NCBI RefSeq assembly: GCF_000768695.1
Contig: NZ_AVPL01000022.1
Location: 1-53,662 of the forward strand
Origin: Knoellia aerolata DSM 18566
GTDB lineage: Bacteria > Actinomycetota > Actinomycetes > Actinomycetales > Dermatophilaceae
Direction: 5' to 3'
DNA: 53,662 nt
Under the pieces are notes generated by a model. The model saw only the letters and a program-made list of their open reading frames with translations. It did no database searches and had not been told where the DNA came from. Shown one piece after another: positions 41,701-49,763 of the stretch. The translations under genes and the position numbers were made by a program. Position 1 is the first letter of the stretch. The number at the start of each line of letters is the position of its first letter.

Positions 41701-41729
41701 TCGTGGACGACCACAGGAATCGTCCACGA
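41701..41729 (+). promoter_or_regulatory. 10-bp inverted repeat in the leader of the NmrA-like gene
   Basis: Perfect arms TCGTGGACGA/TCGTCCACGA (41701-41710 and 41720-41729) with a 9-nt loop, ending 10 nt before the ATG and covering the place of the ribosome site. Could be an operator or a leader hairpin limiting translation. Confidence 0.5.
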
Positions 41730-41739
41730 AAGGCACACC

Positions 41740-42699
41740 ATGTCCGTCCCCACCATCCTCGTTCTCGGCTCGACCGGGCTCATGGGTCGCGAGGTCGTTC
41801 GCTCGCTCAACGAGCGCGGCGTCACCCCTCGAGTCCTCGTCCGTGACCCGGGCCGACTCCGCCCCACCGACCAGGTCGACCTCCGCGTCGGCGACCTCCG
41901 CGACCCGGCCTCCCTCCGCGACGCCATGCGGGGAGTCGACGCCGTCTTCCACATCTCTCCGCACGAGGCCGACGAGGTCGAGCTCACCCGTACCGTCCTC
42001 GACGCGGTCGAGCGCGAAGGCGCACGTCTCGTCTTCTCCGGCATCCACATCGACGCCTCCAACCGGCTGGCCAAGTGGACGATGCGCACGGTCTACGGCC
42101 GTTTGATGCCGCGCTACCGCGGCAAGATCTCGATCGGCCACATGGTCGAGACCTCCAACACGCGTCCGGTCGTCCTCGGCGTCGGCAACTTCATGCAGTG
42201 CGACGAGGTCCTCCTCGACGTCATCCGCGCCGGCCAGTTCGTCCTCCCGACTCACCCGAAGGGCCTCAACCGGGTCGACCTTCGGGACCTCGGCGAGATC
42301 GTCGCCAACGTCCTCCTCGACCCGACGATCCCCGCGGGCGCCTACCCCGTCTCCGGCCCACGCTCCCTCACCGGAGCCGAGTGCGCCCAAACCTGGTCGC
42401 AGGCCCTCGGCGTCCCCGTCACCTACGTAGGCGACGACGACGAGGCGATCGACGCGGCCCTCACCGCACACCTCACCGGCTACCGCCTCGCGGACTGGAA
42501 GTCGTCGTTCCGGGCCCTGCGCGGGTTCGCCGTCAAGACCAAGAAGTCCGAGGTCGACGCCACGACGCGACTGCTCGGCCGCCCGCCGACCGACTTCACC
42601 GAGTTCGTCCGCCGCATCGTCGACGAGCACGGACTCGCGCCGAGCACCCGAACGGGAGCGGACGGCATACCGGCAAACACGGAAGGGGCACTGCGATGA
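41740..42699 (+). CDS. NAD(P)H-binding NmrA-like protein (atypical SDR)
   Basis: 319 residues from the ATG at 41740. The N-terminus ILVLGSTGLMGREVVRSLNERG is the Rossmann loop, followed by VLVRDPGRL and DLRVGDLRDPASLRDAM. No YxxxK catalytic pair is evident, as in NmrA-like sensor or reductase proteins. FHISPHEADEVE and HIDASNRLAKWTM match related actinobacterial proteins. Its stop overlaps the start of the hemerythrin gene (ATGA), so the two are translationally coupled. Probably senses or uses NADPH under oxidative conditions; the role is inferred. Confidence 0.83.
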   Translation: MSVPTILVLGSTGLMGREVVRSLNERGVTPRVLVRDPGRLRPTDQVDLRVGDLRDPASLRDAMRGVDAVFHISPHEADEVELTRTVLDAVEREGARLVFSGIHIDASNRLAKWTMRTVYGRLMPRYRGKISIGHMVETSNTRPVVLGVGNFMQCDEVLLDVIRAGQFVLPTHPKGLNRVDLRDLGEIVANVLLDPTIPAGAYPVSGPRSLTGAECAQTWSQALGVPVTYVGDDDEAIDAALTAHLTGYRLADWKSSFRALRGFAVKTKKSEVDATTRLLGRPPTDFTEFVRRIVDEHGLAPSTRTGADGIPANTEGALR

Positions 42700-43415
42700 A
42701 GCAGCTCGACCTCCCCGGCCAGACGCACGTCGCCGAGGGCCCGCACGACCACACCGGCATGTACGTCATGCACCACGCCTTCCGCCGCGACCTGGCCCGC
42801 TTCGCCTCCGGAGTCGCCGTGACGCCGCTCGGTGAGCCGGACACCTGGGCCGCGCTGGCCGACCGCTGGGACCGGTTCTGCCACGTCCTCCACGAGCACC
42901 ACCACGCCGAGGACACGTACTACTGGCCCGTCCTCGACAGGGCAGTCACCGCTCGCGGGACCGACGCCGACCGCGCGGAGGTCGCGGCGATGAGTGACGA
43001 GCACGCCGAGATCGACCCGGCGCTCACCGCTCTCGTCACGGCCTTCCGTGCCATGTCGGACCACCCGTGCGACGACCACCGGCGCGCGATCGAGATCCGG
43101 CTCGTCGGCCTGCGGGAGGTGCTCGGCGCCCACCTCGAGCACGAGGAGACCGTCGTCCTCCCGCTGGTCCAACGGGTCATGACCGAGGACGAGTTCGCCG
43201 GTGTCGAGCGCGAGATCCAGAAGGGCTACCGCCTGCGCGACACGCCCTTCATCATCGGCTGGGTCGTGCACGGCCTCCCGCCCGAGGCTCTCGAGCGCTT
43301 CTTCGCCTTCAGCGGTCCGCCCTTCAAAATCCTGTATGCCGTGGTGCGCCGCTCGTACGCCCGTCGCGAACAGCGGGCCTTCCGTCACGCCGGGCTCGTC
43401 GGGGTGGCGAGCTAG
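42696..43415 (+). CDS. Hemerythrin domain-containing protein
   Basis: 239 residues. The di-iron ligand pattern of hemerythrin-like four-helix bundles is present: HDHTGMYVMHHAFRRDL, HVLHEHHHAEDTYYWPVL, MSDEHAEIDPAL and LGAHLEHEETVVLPLV. Such proteins bind O2 or NO or store iron. A C-terminal part of about 80 residues (IIGWVVHGLPPEALERFF) extends beyond the domain. Coupled to the NmrA-like gene by a 4-nt overlap. Its stop codon overlaps that of the convergent SARP gene (shared CTAG). Confidence 0.88.
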   Translation: MKQLDLPGQTHVAEGPHDHTGMYVMHHAFRRDLARFASGVAVTPLGEPDTWAALADRWDRFCHVLHEHHHAEDTYYWPVLDRAVTARGTDADRAEVAAMSDEHAEIDPALTALVTAFRAMSDHPCDDHRRAIEIRLVGLREVLGAHLEHEETVVLPLVQRVMTEDEFAGVEREIQKGYRLRDTPFIIGWVVHGLPPEALERFFAFSGPPFKILYAVVRRSYARREQRAFRHAGLVGVAS

Positions 43416-46400
43416 AAGCCGAGCTGGCGGCGCTGCTCCGCGAACCGGTCGAGGAAGGAGGTGAAACCCCACTCGCGGGCCATCGCCTCGCCTCGGTCGG
43501 CCGCGGCGCTCGCCGCCGCTCGGTCTCCGGCCCCGGACAGGGCCATCGCGAGGAAGCAGTCGATCGGTCCCTGGACGCTCGCGATACCGGCCACGGCCAT
43601 CCGGCCAGCGACTGGGGCCAGGGCGTCGGCCACCCGGCGCGACAGCTCGGCGTCACCCGCCGTGGCCGACGCGAAGGCGAGGATGGCGAGGTCGAGGGAC
43701 TGGCTCCAGTCCTCCGCGGGCAGCGGCGCCTTCGGCAGCAGCCGCTCCAGCTGCGGGCGGTCCCCCACGACGGCGAGCAGCTGGAGGATCGGCGTGCGCG
43801 TGATGTCGTCCTCGGCGTCAGGGTCGAGGGCGAGGGCCCCGTCGACGAGCGTGCGGGCGCCGACCGGGTCCCATCCGGCCAGGACGTAGGCGATGCCGAG
43901 CTCGATGTACTCGGTGGCCGGGATCGACATCCGCACGCCGGTCATGGTGAGCAGCGCTGCCGCGTCAGCGGATGCGTCACCTCCCCTCAGGCTGGCGAGG
44001 CCGAGCTCGACGAAGCGGACGGCGAACTCCACGAAGGACAACCGCCTCCTCCGGGCGATGTCGAGCGCCGCACGGCTCGCGGTCTCCCAGGTCGACCGGT
44101 CGCCGGCCTCGAGGGCGGCGCCGGCCATCCCCGCGAGCGCCACCGCCTCGGCCGCCGGGTCACCACTGGCGCGGGCGGCCTCGACCTCCTCGGCAGCCAG
44201 GGCGCGTCGACGGTCGAGCGATCGCGACCGCCACAGTGCGATGTATGCCGTCCGCGCGGCCCAGGCGAGCACGCTCGGCTCCGCGAGCCGTCGCGCGAGC
44301 GCCATGCCCTCGTCGACGAGCGCCTCGACCTCGGCGTCAGAGCCGGGCAGGTAGTAGAGCTGGGCGGCGAGCGCGAGCATGACGGTGCAGCGCTCGGCGG
44401 AGTCGTGCGGTTCGAGCTGGGCGAGCGTGGCGCGGAGGTCCTCGATGAGCTCGTGGTCGACGACGCCGTACTCCATCGGCGTCCAGACGGAGTAGCGGGT
44501 CAGTGCCGCGACGGCGCCTGCGACCCGCACCGGGTCGCCGAGCGATCGGGCGAGGGCCACGGCGGCACTGACGGCGGCCATGGCTTCACGCCACATCCCG
44601 GCGCGGGCCGCGGTCTCGTTGAACTGCAGGAGGAGGTCGTAGCGCTCGAGCGCCGTTCCGGACGGGTCGACCGCGTGGGCGTCGAGGGCCGCCTGGAAGA
44701 GGTCGGCGGCCTCGACGTTGGCGAAGTCGTCGGCCGCCAGAGCGCCGGCCGCCTTGGCCGCCGGCCAGGCGCTCGCTGCATACAACGGCCCGGCTGCGAG
44801 CCAATGGTGGGCGAGGTCGAAGGCGCGCTCGGCCCCACCGGCTGCCGCGGGGGGTGCGCTCTCGAGGGCGCGGGCGATGCGCGCGTGCGCCCTGGCGACG
44901 CGGTTCGGGGTGGTCATCGCGAGGACCGCGTCCCGGGTCAGGGCGTGGTCGAAGGCGAGGATCCCGTTGCGGCTGTGGATGATCCCGGCCTCCTGCGCGG
45001 GCTCCAGCCGGTCGAGCAGGGCGTCGGGATCGAGGTCGGCGACGCGGGCGAGCAGCAGCGGAGGGTGCCGCCGGCCCAGCGCGGCGGCGAGGAGGAGGAG
45101 CTCCCGCACGGGCTCGGGCAGGTCACCGAGGCGATGCCTCACGACAGCCTGGACGCTGGCCGGGACCTCACCGTCGACCCGTCCGTCGTGCCCCGCCAAT
45201 CGGGCCAGCTCGACGAGGAAGAAGGGGTTGCCGTCGGTCCGGTCGCGCCACTCCTCCACCGCGGATGCGTCGAGCTCCTCACCGAGGATCGAGGTGACGA
45301 GGTCGTGGGCCTCGCTGCTTGCCAGGCCCTCCAGTTCGAGCGTGCGCGCCCTGTGCCGCGCCAGCGCGGCGTCGAGCTCGGCGAGGTCGGAGCCAGCCGG
45401 CGCGACCGGCCGGCGGGTCGCGACGACGGCCACGCGGACCCCGGGCTCCAGGCTCGCGACGACGTGCGCCAGGCAGCGCAGGGTCGGGGTGTCGGCCCAG
45501 TGGACGTCGTCGAGGACGACGAGCAGCCCGCGGTCCGCCGCAGCCTCCCGCAGGGCGCCGGCAATGGCGTCGTGGGTGGCGAAGGCCCGCTCGGCGGCGG
45601 CCCCGTCGGCGCCGTGCTCGTGGGAGAGCTCGGGCGGCGTGGGGACGTCGAGCCGCGCGAGGAGCTGCCGCCAGGGCCACAGCGGCGGAGCCCCGTCGTC
45701 CGCGGAGCAGGTTCCGACCGCTGCGGTCATGCCCCGGCTGATCGCCTCGGCGACCGCCCAGTCGACGAGGCGGGACTTCCCTGCCCCGGCCTCCCCGACG
45801 ATCCGGAGGGCGCCCGGCCGGCCCTGGGAGGCGGCCGTGAGCAGCTGGGCGATGGCGTCGCGCTCCCGCTGACGACCGACCAGTGGCCACTCGCCCAGCT
45901 CGCTCGAGGCAGCACGTGACACCGGCGGCTGCGTCGACGCCCGCATCGGCGTCGGTGCCGGCAGGGAGGCGACCGGCGGCGCCTCCGCCTCACCGGGGCG
46001 CGACGGCGGCAGCCAGCCGGTGAGCACCGCCTCGTCCTGCCGGAGGATGGCGGACTCGAGGTCGCGGACCTCCTGGCCGGGGTCCAGCCCGAGCTCGTCG
46101 TCGAGGATGCTCCGCAGTCGTCGGATCGCGTCGAGCGCCTCGGCCTGGCGCCCCGCCCGGGCCAGCGCGAGGGCGTGCAGCGACCAGCCACGCTCGCGGA
46201 GCGGGTCCCGGGTGGTGGCCTGCTCGGTGAGGGCCAGGACCGTGGCGTGCTCCCCGAGCGCGAGGAGCCCGAGGGCGAGGTCGTCGCTGGCGGTCGTGCG
46301 CAACCCTTCGAGGGCCGTCCGCTCGGCGAGGACGTCGGGGTGGTCGGTGAGGTCGGCGTAGGGGGTGCCCCGCCACGTGCGCAGCGCCTGTTCGAGCCGG

Positions 46401-46846
46401 TCGACCTGCTCCTCGACCTCGGCCCGCCTGGGCCAGCGGCCGTCCGGCCCGGTCGTGAGCTGTGAGGCGAGCGGGTCGAGGACGCGGTGTCGGGCGCGGA
46501 CCTCGTCCACGAAGACGGTCGCGTCCACGGCACCTCGGGGAAGGGCGAGCCGGTAGCCCGCATCCGAGGTGAGCAGGATCGTCGGCCTGGCGCGGGGCTC
46601 CAACCCGGGCTCGAGGAGACGCCGCAGGCCCGAGACGTACGAGTGGAGCGTGCCGAACGCTCCGGGCGGCGCCACGGCACCCCACATGAGGTCGACGAGG
46701 CGGTCCGCGGAGACGACCGCGCCGAGGTCCAGCGCCAGGGCGGCGAGGAGCGCACGACGCTTGCGCGCCGCGATGGCGACGGGCCCGTCCGACCCGGCGA
46801 GCGCGGTCGTCCCGAGGACGCTGACCTGCACCGACACGGCCGTCAC
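43412..46846 (-). CDS. SARP/BTAD family regulator with AAA ATPase and TPR region
   Basis: 1144 residues. The N-terminus is an OmpR-like winged helix (LLAALALDLGAVVSADRLVDL then LHSYVSGLRRLL), followed by a bacterial transcriptional activation domain (about 100-250), a low-complexity Pro/Ala linker, and an ATPase with Walker A GEAGAGKSRLVDW (near 349) and Walker B LVVLDDVHWAD. The C-terminal half is helical and repeat-like. This layout is that of AfsR-like activators. The target genes are unknown. Start GTG at 46846. Confidence 0.9.
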   Translation of the reverse strand: MTAVSVQVSVLGTTALAGSDGPVAIAARKRRALLAALALDLGAVVSADRLVDLMWGAVAPPGAFGTLHSYVSGLRRLLEPGLEPRARPTILLTSDAGYRLALPRGAVDATVFVDEVRARHRVLDPLASQLTTGPDGRWPRRAEVEEQVDRLEQALRTWRGTPYADLTDHPDVLAERTALEGLRTTASDDLALGLLALGEHATVLALTEQATTRDPLRERGWSLHALALARAGRQAEALDAIRRLRSILDDELGLDPGQEVRDLESAILRQDEAVLTGWLPPSRPGEAEAPPVASLPAPTPMRASTQPPVSRAASSELGEWPLVGRQRERDAIAQLLTAASQGRPGALRIVGEAGAGKSRLVDWAVAEAISRGMTAAVGTCSADDGAPPLWPWRQLLARLDVPTPPELSHEHGADGAAAERAFATHDAIAGALREAAADRGLLVVLDDVHWADTPTLRCLAHVVASLEPGVRVAVVATRRPVAPAGSDLAELDAALARHRARTLELEGLASSEAHDLVTSILGEELDASAVEEWRDRTDGNPFFLVELARLAGHDGRVDGEVPASVQAVVRHRLGDLPEPVRELLLLAAALGRRHPPLLLARVADLDPDALLDRLEPAQEAGIIHSRNGILAFDHALTRDAVLAMTTPNRVARAHARIARALESAPPAAAGGAERAFDLAHHWLAAGPLYAASAWPAAKAAGALAADDFANVEAADLFQAALDAHAVDPSGTALERYDLLLQFNETAARAGMWREAMAAVSAAVALARSLGDPVRVAGAVAALTRYSVWTPMEYGVVDHELIEDLRATLAQLEPHDSAERCTVMLALAAQLYYLPGSDAEVEALVDEGMALARRLAEPSVLAWAARTAYIALWRSRSLDRRRALAAEEVEAARASGDPAAEAVALAGMAGAALEAGDRSTWETASRAALDIARRRRLSFVEFAVRFVELGLASLRGGDASADAAALLTMTGVRMSIPATEYIELGIAYVLAGWDPVGARTLVDGALALDPDAEDDITRTPILQLLAVVGDRPQLERLLPKAPLPAEDWSQSLDLAILAFASATAGDAELSRRVADALAPVAGRMAVAGIASVQGPIDCFLAMALSGAGDRAAASAAADRGEAMAREWGFTSFLDRFAEQRRQLGF

Positions 46847-47028
46847 GTTACTGACCGCGCGGACCGGGGGTCGGGGATTGCCCAGGTCCGGGCCGGCACC
46901 GCCCCGGCCTGAGGTCGCTCACGACCCACGCAAGCCCGGCTCAAGCAGCCACGAGCACTCTGGTCGCGGCGAATCGTCCGGGGCAGACCCGGACCCCCGC
47001 ACCCGCCTCCGCTCCCGAAAGGACCGCC

Positions 47029-47565
47029 ATGACCCTCGCCCCCAGCCCGATCGCCCCGGACCGCCGCGTCCTCCTCGCCGTCGCGGTGCTCGCCGCGGTG
47101 TCGCTGGGCGGAGCGTTCGTCTCCGTCACCGGTGGCCTCGCCGACACCGTCCTCGACGCCATGGGACCCACCGGACGGCTGTCGATCCCAGTCCCGATGA
47201 TGCTGGCCCAGCTCGTCGCCGCCGCTGTCGCGTCCGGGCGACGTCGCCGTCCGGCCCTCGTCGCGAGCGCGCTGCTCGCGCTCGTCGCGCCGGTCTGCAT
47301 CGTGTCGGGGTTCTTCGACGGCGGCTACAGCGACCCCGCGAGAACCGGCGCGCACACGGCATACCAAGGTCTGCTCGTCGCGATGATCGCGGTCGTGGGC
47401 GGGGTCGCCGCACGTCGGTTCTTCCGGCTGCGGCAGGGAGGTGAGGTGCGGACGCGCGAGACGCTCACCCGCTCCGGTGCCAGCGCACCGGGCCCACTCG
47501 GATCGGTGACGTCTGCGGATCAGTCCGCGGGAAGGTTCGCGCACGCCGGACGGGAGGGGGAGTGA
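47029..47565 (+). CDS. Small integral membrane protein
   Basis: 178 residues, ATG preceded by AAAGGA. Four hydrophobic segments are visible: LLAVAVLAAVSLGGAFVSV, MMLAQLVAAAVAS, LVASALLALVAPVCIVSGFF and LLVAMIAVVGGVAARRFF, and then a hydrophilic tail. I recognise no family. The last 101 nt overlap the 3' end of the convergent J-domain gene, and the tail encoded there is low complexity and may be an over-extension. Divergent from the SARP gene. Confidence 0.65.
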   Translation: MTLAPSPIAPDRRVLLAVAVLAAVSLGGAFVSVTGGLADTVLDAMGPTGRLSIPVPMMLAQLVAAAVASGRRRRPALVASALLALVAPVCIVSGFFDGGYSDPARTGAHTAYQGLLVAMIAVVGGVAARRFFRLRQGGEVRTRETLTRSGASAPGPLGSVTSADQSAGRFAHAGREGE

Positions 47566-47800
47566 CCGGGTCCCGGCGGGTGGTGCGCTCGTCGTAGCCG
47601 GCTCGGAGCTCCGGGTCGCCGAGGATCGCGTAGGCCGCGAGGGCGCGTTGGAGCGCCGCGTCGGAGGCCGGGTCCCCCGGCTCGCGTGTGTCGGGGTGGT
47701 TCTGGCGCATGAGGGAGCGGTAGGCACGCCGGACCTGCGCCGGGGTCGCCTCACGTGTCAGGCCCAGGGCGCTGTAGAGGTCGCCGTCATCGCTGCTCAC
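47465..47800 (-). CDS. J-domain (DnaJ-like) small protein
   Basis: 111 residues. LYSALGLTREATPAQVRRAY, the RQNHPDT (HPD) signature, and ALAAYAILGDPELRAGYD form a complete J domain. The HPD shows it can stimulate a DnaK ATPase. No Gly/Phe-rich or zinc-finger region follows, so it is a short co-chaperone. The neighbouring hsp20 and HspR-like genes make a stress-response role likely. Its 3' end overlaps the membrane-protein gene by 101 nt. Confidence 0.85.
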   Translation of the reverse strand: MSSDDGDLYSALGLTREATPAQVRRAYRSLMRQNHPDTREPGDPASDAALQRALAAYAILGDPELRAGYDERTTRRDPVTPPPVRRARTFPRTDPQTSPIRVGPVRWHRSG

Positions 47801-47996
47801 GTGCGCCGGACGTTCCTTCCTTCGGCGGACAGCCCCCGGTGGTCACGGAGGACCCCGGGTGAGGGCCTCGCCTGGGCCGCGAACGGGTACGCCGTCAAGG
47901 CGCGGGCGCCGCGAAGGTGGCGTCGAGCGCAATGGCACGAACGCGACCCAGACGAGGGTCTCGGGGTGTCCGCCCCCGCGGGGGAGCGGGGAAGGG

Positions 47997-48425
47997 TCAG
48001 GAGTTGATCGCCTTCTGACCCTCGCTGCTGCCGATCTCGATCTTGCGCGGCTTGGCCTGCTCGACGATCGGGATGGTCAGCGTGAGGACACCGTTGTCGT
48101 ACGCCGCCTCGATGCGCTCGGTGTCGAGGTTGTCCCCGAGGACGAGCTGGCGGCTGAAGACCCCACGCGGACGCTCGGCCGCGAGGAGCTCCGCATCGCT
48201 GGCACGGGTCGGACGCTCTGCCTCGATCGTGACGACATTGCTTTCGGCGTCGATGTCGATCGAGTCCCGGTCCACTCCGGGCAGGTCGAACTCGACGTGG
48301 AAGCTGTCACCGTCGCGCCAGGCATCCATCGGCATCGCCGCGAGCTGGGCGAGCCTGCCCTGCGGGGCAAAGAGCTGCTGGGTCAGTCGGTCCAGTTCAC
48401 GGAACGGGTCGGTTCGCATGAGCAT
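47997..48425 (-). CDS. hsp20: Hsp20/alpha-crystallin family small heat shock protein
   Basis: 142 residues from the ATG at 48425, with GGAGGTG 7 nt upstream. The alpha-crystallin core is clear: [61 protein letters not shown]. It lacks a long C-terminal extension but has the I-x-I-like tail KIEIGSS. It is an ATP-independent holdase. A strong promoter with an inverted repeat lies upstream and the divergent gene is an HspR-like repressor, so heat-inducible repression is likely. Confidence 0.92.
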   Translation of the reverse strand: MLMRTDPFRELDRLTQQLFAPQGRLAQLAAMPMDAWRDGDSFHVEFDLPGVDRDSIDIDAESNVVTIEAERPTRASDAELLAAERPRGVFSRQLVLGDNLDTERIEAAYDNGVLTLTIPIVEQAKPRKIEIGSSEGQKAINS

Positions 48426-48505
48426 CGTGGTCACCTCCGTATCGGTTTCTTCCTGTGGACGAGTGGCTGCCATCAGGCAGAACCTGTGGCAACCGCTATA
48501 GATTT

Positions 48506-48534
48506 TTTCTAGCACCACCGGCATAGTGGTGCAA
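48506..48534 (-). promoter_or_regulatory. hsp20 promoter with inverted repeat (HAIR-like geometry)
   Basis: On the minus strand, -35 TTGCAC (48529-48534), a 17-bp spacer, -10 TAGAAA (48506-48511). The spacer and -35 carry the inverted repeat GCACCAC-N7-GTGGTGC (48512-48518 and 48526-48532), with the same 7-7-7 layout as the HspR HAIR element but a different sequence. A repressor bound there would block the promoter. Likely target of the MerR protein encoded at 48574. Confidence 0.7.
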
Positions 48535-48573
48535 GTACCCGAGTGAAAGTCATGTGGGAAGGATCGACGCACG

Positions 48574-49062
48574 ATGACCACCCGCACTCCTGACGACGAC
48601 CGCGGCGTGTACGGCATCTCCGTGGCCGCCGAGCTCGTCGGCATGGGGGTGCAGAACCTCCGGCTGTACGAGGCCCGGGGCCTGCTCACGCCGGAACGCA
48701 GCGACGGCGGCACCCGTCGGTACAGCGCGAACGACCTCGACCGGCTGCGCCGGATCGGGGAGCTGCTCGGGGCCGGGCTCAACCTGGCGGGCGTCGCCAG
48801 GGTCCTGCACCTGGAGGCCGAGAACTCTCGGCTGCGCAAGAGAGGAAGGCAACGCATGGCTCGCACCGACGACATTCCGATCGACGGCGTCGTCCCGGAG
48901 GTCGACCGCCTCGAACAACAGCAGCAGGCCGACCCGAGGGTCAGCCTCGACGAGGAGTGGCCGACCCCCGAGGGCCGGGACGGGGACGAGGCCGACCGCC
49001 TCGAACAGGTGCAGGAAGTGGTGGGCGACCCCGACGAGGAGTACGAGCCCGACCCCACCTGA
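48574..49062 (+). CDS. MerR family regulator, HspR-like
   Basis: 162 residues. [20 protein letters not shown] then [20 protein letters not shown] and [20 protein letters not shown] is the MerR winged helix of the HspR type (repressor of heat-shock genes). A second half without known fold is acidic ([13 protein letters not shown], ending DEEYEPDPT). Divergent from hsp20, with a 7-7-7 inverted repeat between. GGAAGG lies before the ATG. It probably represses hsp20 and itself. Confidence 0.85.
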   Translation: MTTRTPDDDRGVYGISVAAELVGMGVQNLRLYEARGLLTPERSDGGTRRYSANDLDRLRRIGELLGAGLNLAGVARVLHLEAENSRLRKRGRQRMARTDDIPIDGVVPEVDRLEQQQQADPRVSLDEEWPTPEGRDGDEADRLEQVQEVVGDPDEEYEPDPT

Positions 49063-49072
49063 TCGCGCATCG

Positions 49073-49098
49073 GCCGGCGGTCACGCTGTGTCGCCGGC
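49073..49098. terminator. Hairpin between convergent MerR and DUF664 genes
   Basis: 7-bp arms GCCGGCG/CGCCGGC (49073-49079 and 49092-49098) with a 12-nt loop, between stop codons at 49062 and 49115. No U tract. A GTATGCCG octamer follows at 49106. Confidence 0.45.
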
Positions 49099-49114
49099 TG
49101 ATGACGTATGCCGG

Positions 49115-49684
49115 TCAGCCCACGGTGAAGGCCACCGGGCGCCCCGGCGGGTCCTCACCGACGCGGCCGTCGATCGCCTCACGCAGGAGGTCGGCATGGC
49201 CGGTGTGCCGGCCGTACTCCTCGATCATGTCGACGAGCAGGCGCCGCAGCGTGGCCTCGTTCCCGTTGCCGTCGCGGTAGGTGGCGCCGAGGCCGTCCGG
49301 GCCGAGGGCGGCCAGGACCGCCCGCCGCGACCGCTCCGCGGCCGAGCCCCACAGGGCGTAAAGCGTGTCGGCCGAGTCGCGGTCGGCGGACTCGAACGCC
49401 CACTCCGAACGCGTCTCGGCGTCGACGTCCGCCCACGGCGCCGGCACCTCCTCGTGGGCGAGGTCCCGGGTGAAGTTGAGGTCCTCCATCCAGGCCAGGT
49501 GCTTGAGGAGCCTGGCCAGGGAGAGCTCGGACGAGGGGAGCCGCAGCCGCAGCTGCTCGGCGGTGAGGTCGGCGCACTTCCACGTGAAGGTGGCGCGCTG
49601 CCGCTCGAGGGACCCGAGCAGGGTGACGACCTCGTCGCCCACGGCCGGGGGCTCCGGGAAGCCGGCTGTCGGTTGTTCGCTCAT
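49115..49684 (-). CDS. DUF664 / DinB-like (mycothiol-dependent enzyme family)
   Basis: 189 residues from the ATG at 49684. The DinB/DUF664 four-helix bundle shows as [36 protein letters not shown] (first His), and [19 protein letters not shown] (the HxxH pair). The spacing and the end [11 protein letters not shown] match members that use mycothiol as cofactor. The frame is open far upstream, but that part is the shadow of the next gene. Cytosolic. Confidence 0.85.
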   Translation of the reverse strand: MSEQPTAGFPEPPAVGDEVVTLLGSLERQRATFTWKCADLTAEQLRLRLPSSELSLARLLKHLAWMEDLNFTRDLAHEEVPAPWADVDAETRSEWAFESADRDSADTLYALWGSAAERSRRAVLAALGPDGLGATYRDGNGNEATLRRLLVDMIEEYGRHTGHADLLREAIDGRVGEDPPGRPVAFTVG

Positions 49685-49763
49685 GAGGGCACCGTAGGAC
49701 GGGTTCCGGACGATCGGCTTCCTGAGCGCATGGACCCTCCCTCCACCGCTCGGACCTGACGGG

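Larger units (their letters stand above)
334..49112. repeat. Dispersed over-represented octamer GTATGCCG (23 heptamer sites)
   Basis: The heptamer GTATGCC or its complement begins at 334, 571, 6600, 9430, 9835, 10845, 12372, 12396, 13299, 15857, 18453, 20520, 20757, 26463, 31163, 34975, 36516, 41134, 42664, 43334, 44243, 47358 and 49106. All but 9835 extend to GTATGCCG. Twelve are on the plus and eleven on the minus strand. About 2 octamers would be expected from base composition. Sites occur in several reading frames and in intergenic DNA. Confidence 0.8.

Noticed and set aside
43067-45919. A 950-residue plus-strand frame opposite the SARP regulator
   Set aside because: It is antisense to intact winged-helix, BTAD and ATPase motifs and has no domain of its own.
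334-49112. GTATGCCG enrichment explained by a favoured Tyr-Ala codon pair
   Set aside because: The motif is read in several frames and on both strands, uses rare codons (TAT, GCA, ATA, GTA) and also occurs between genes, so codon-pair preference cannot be the cause.
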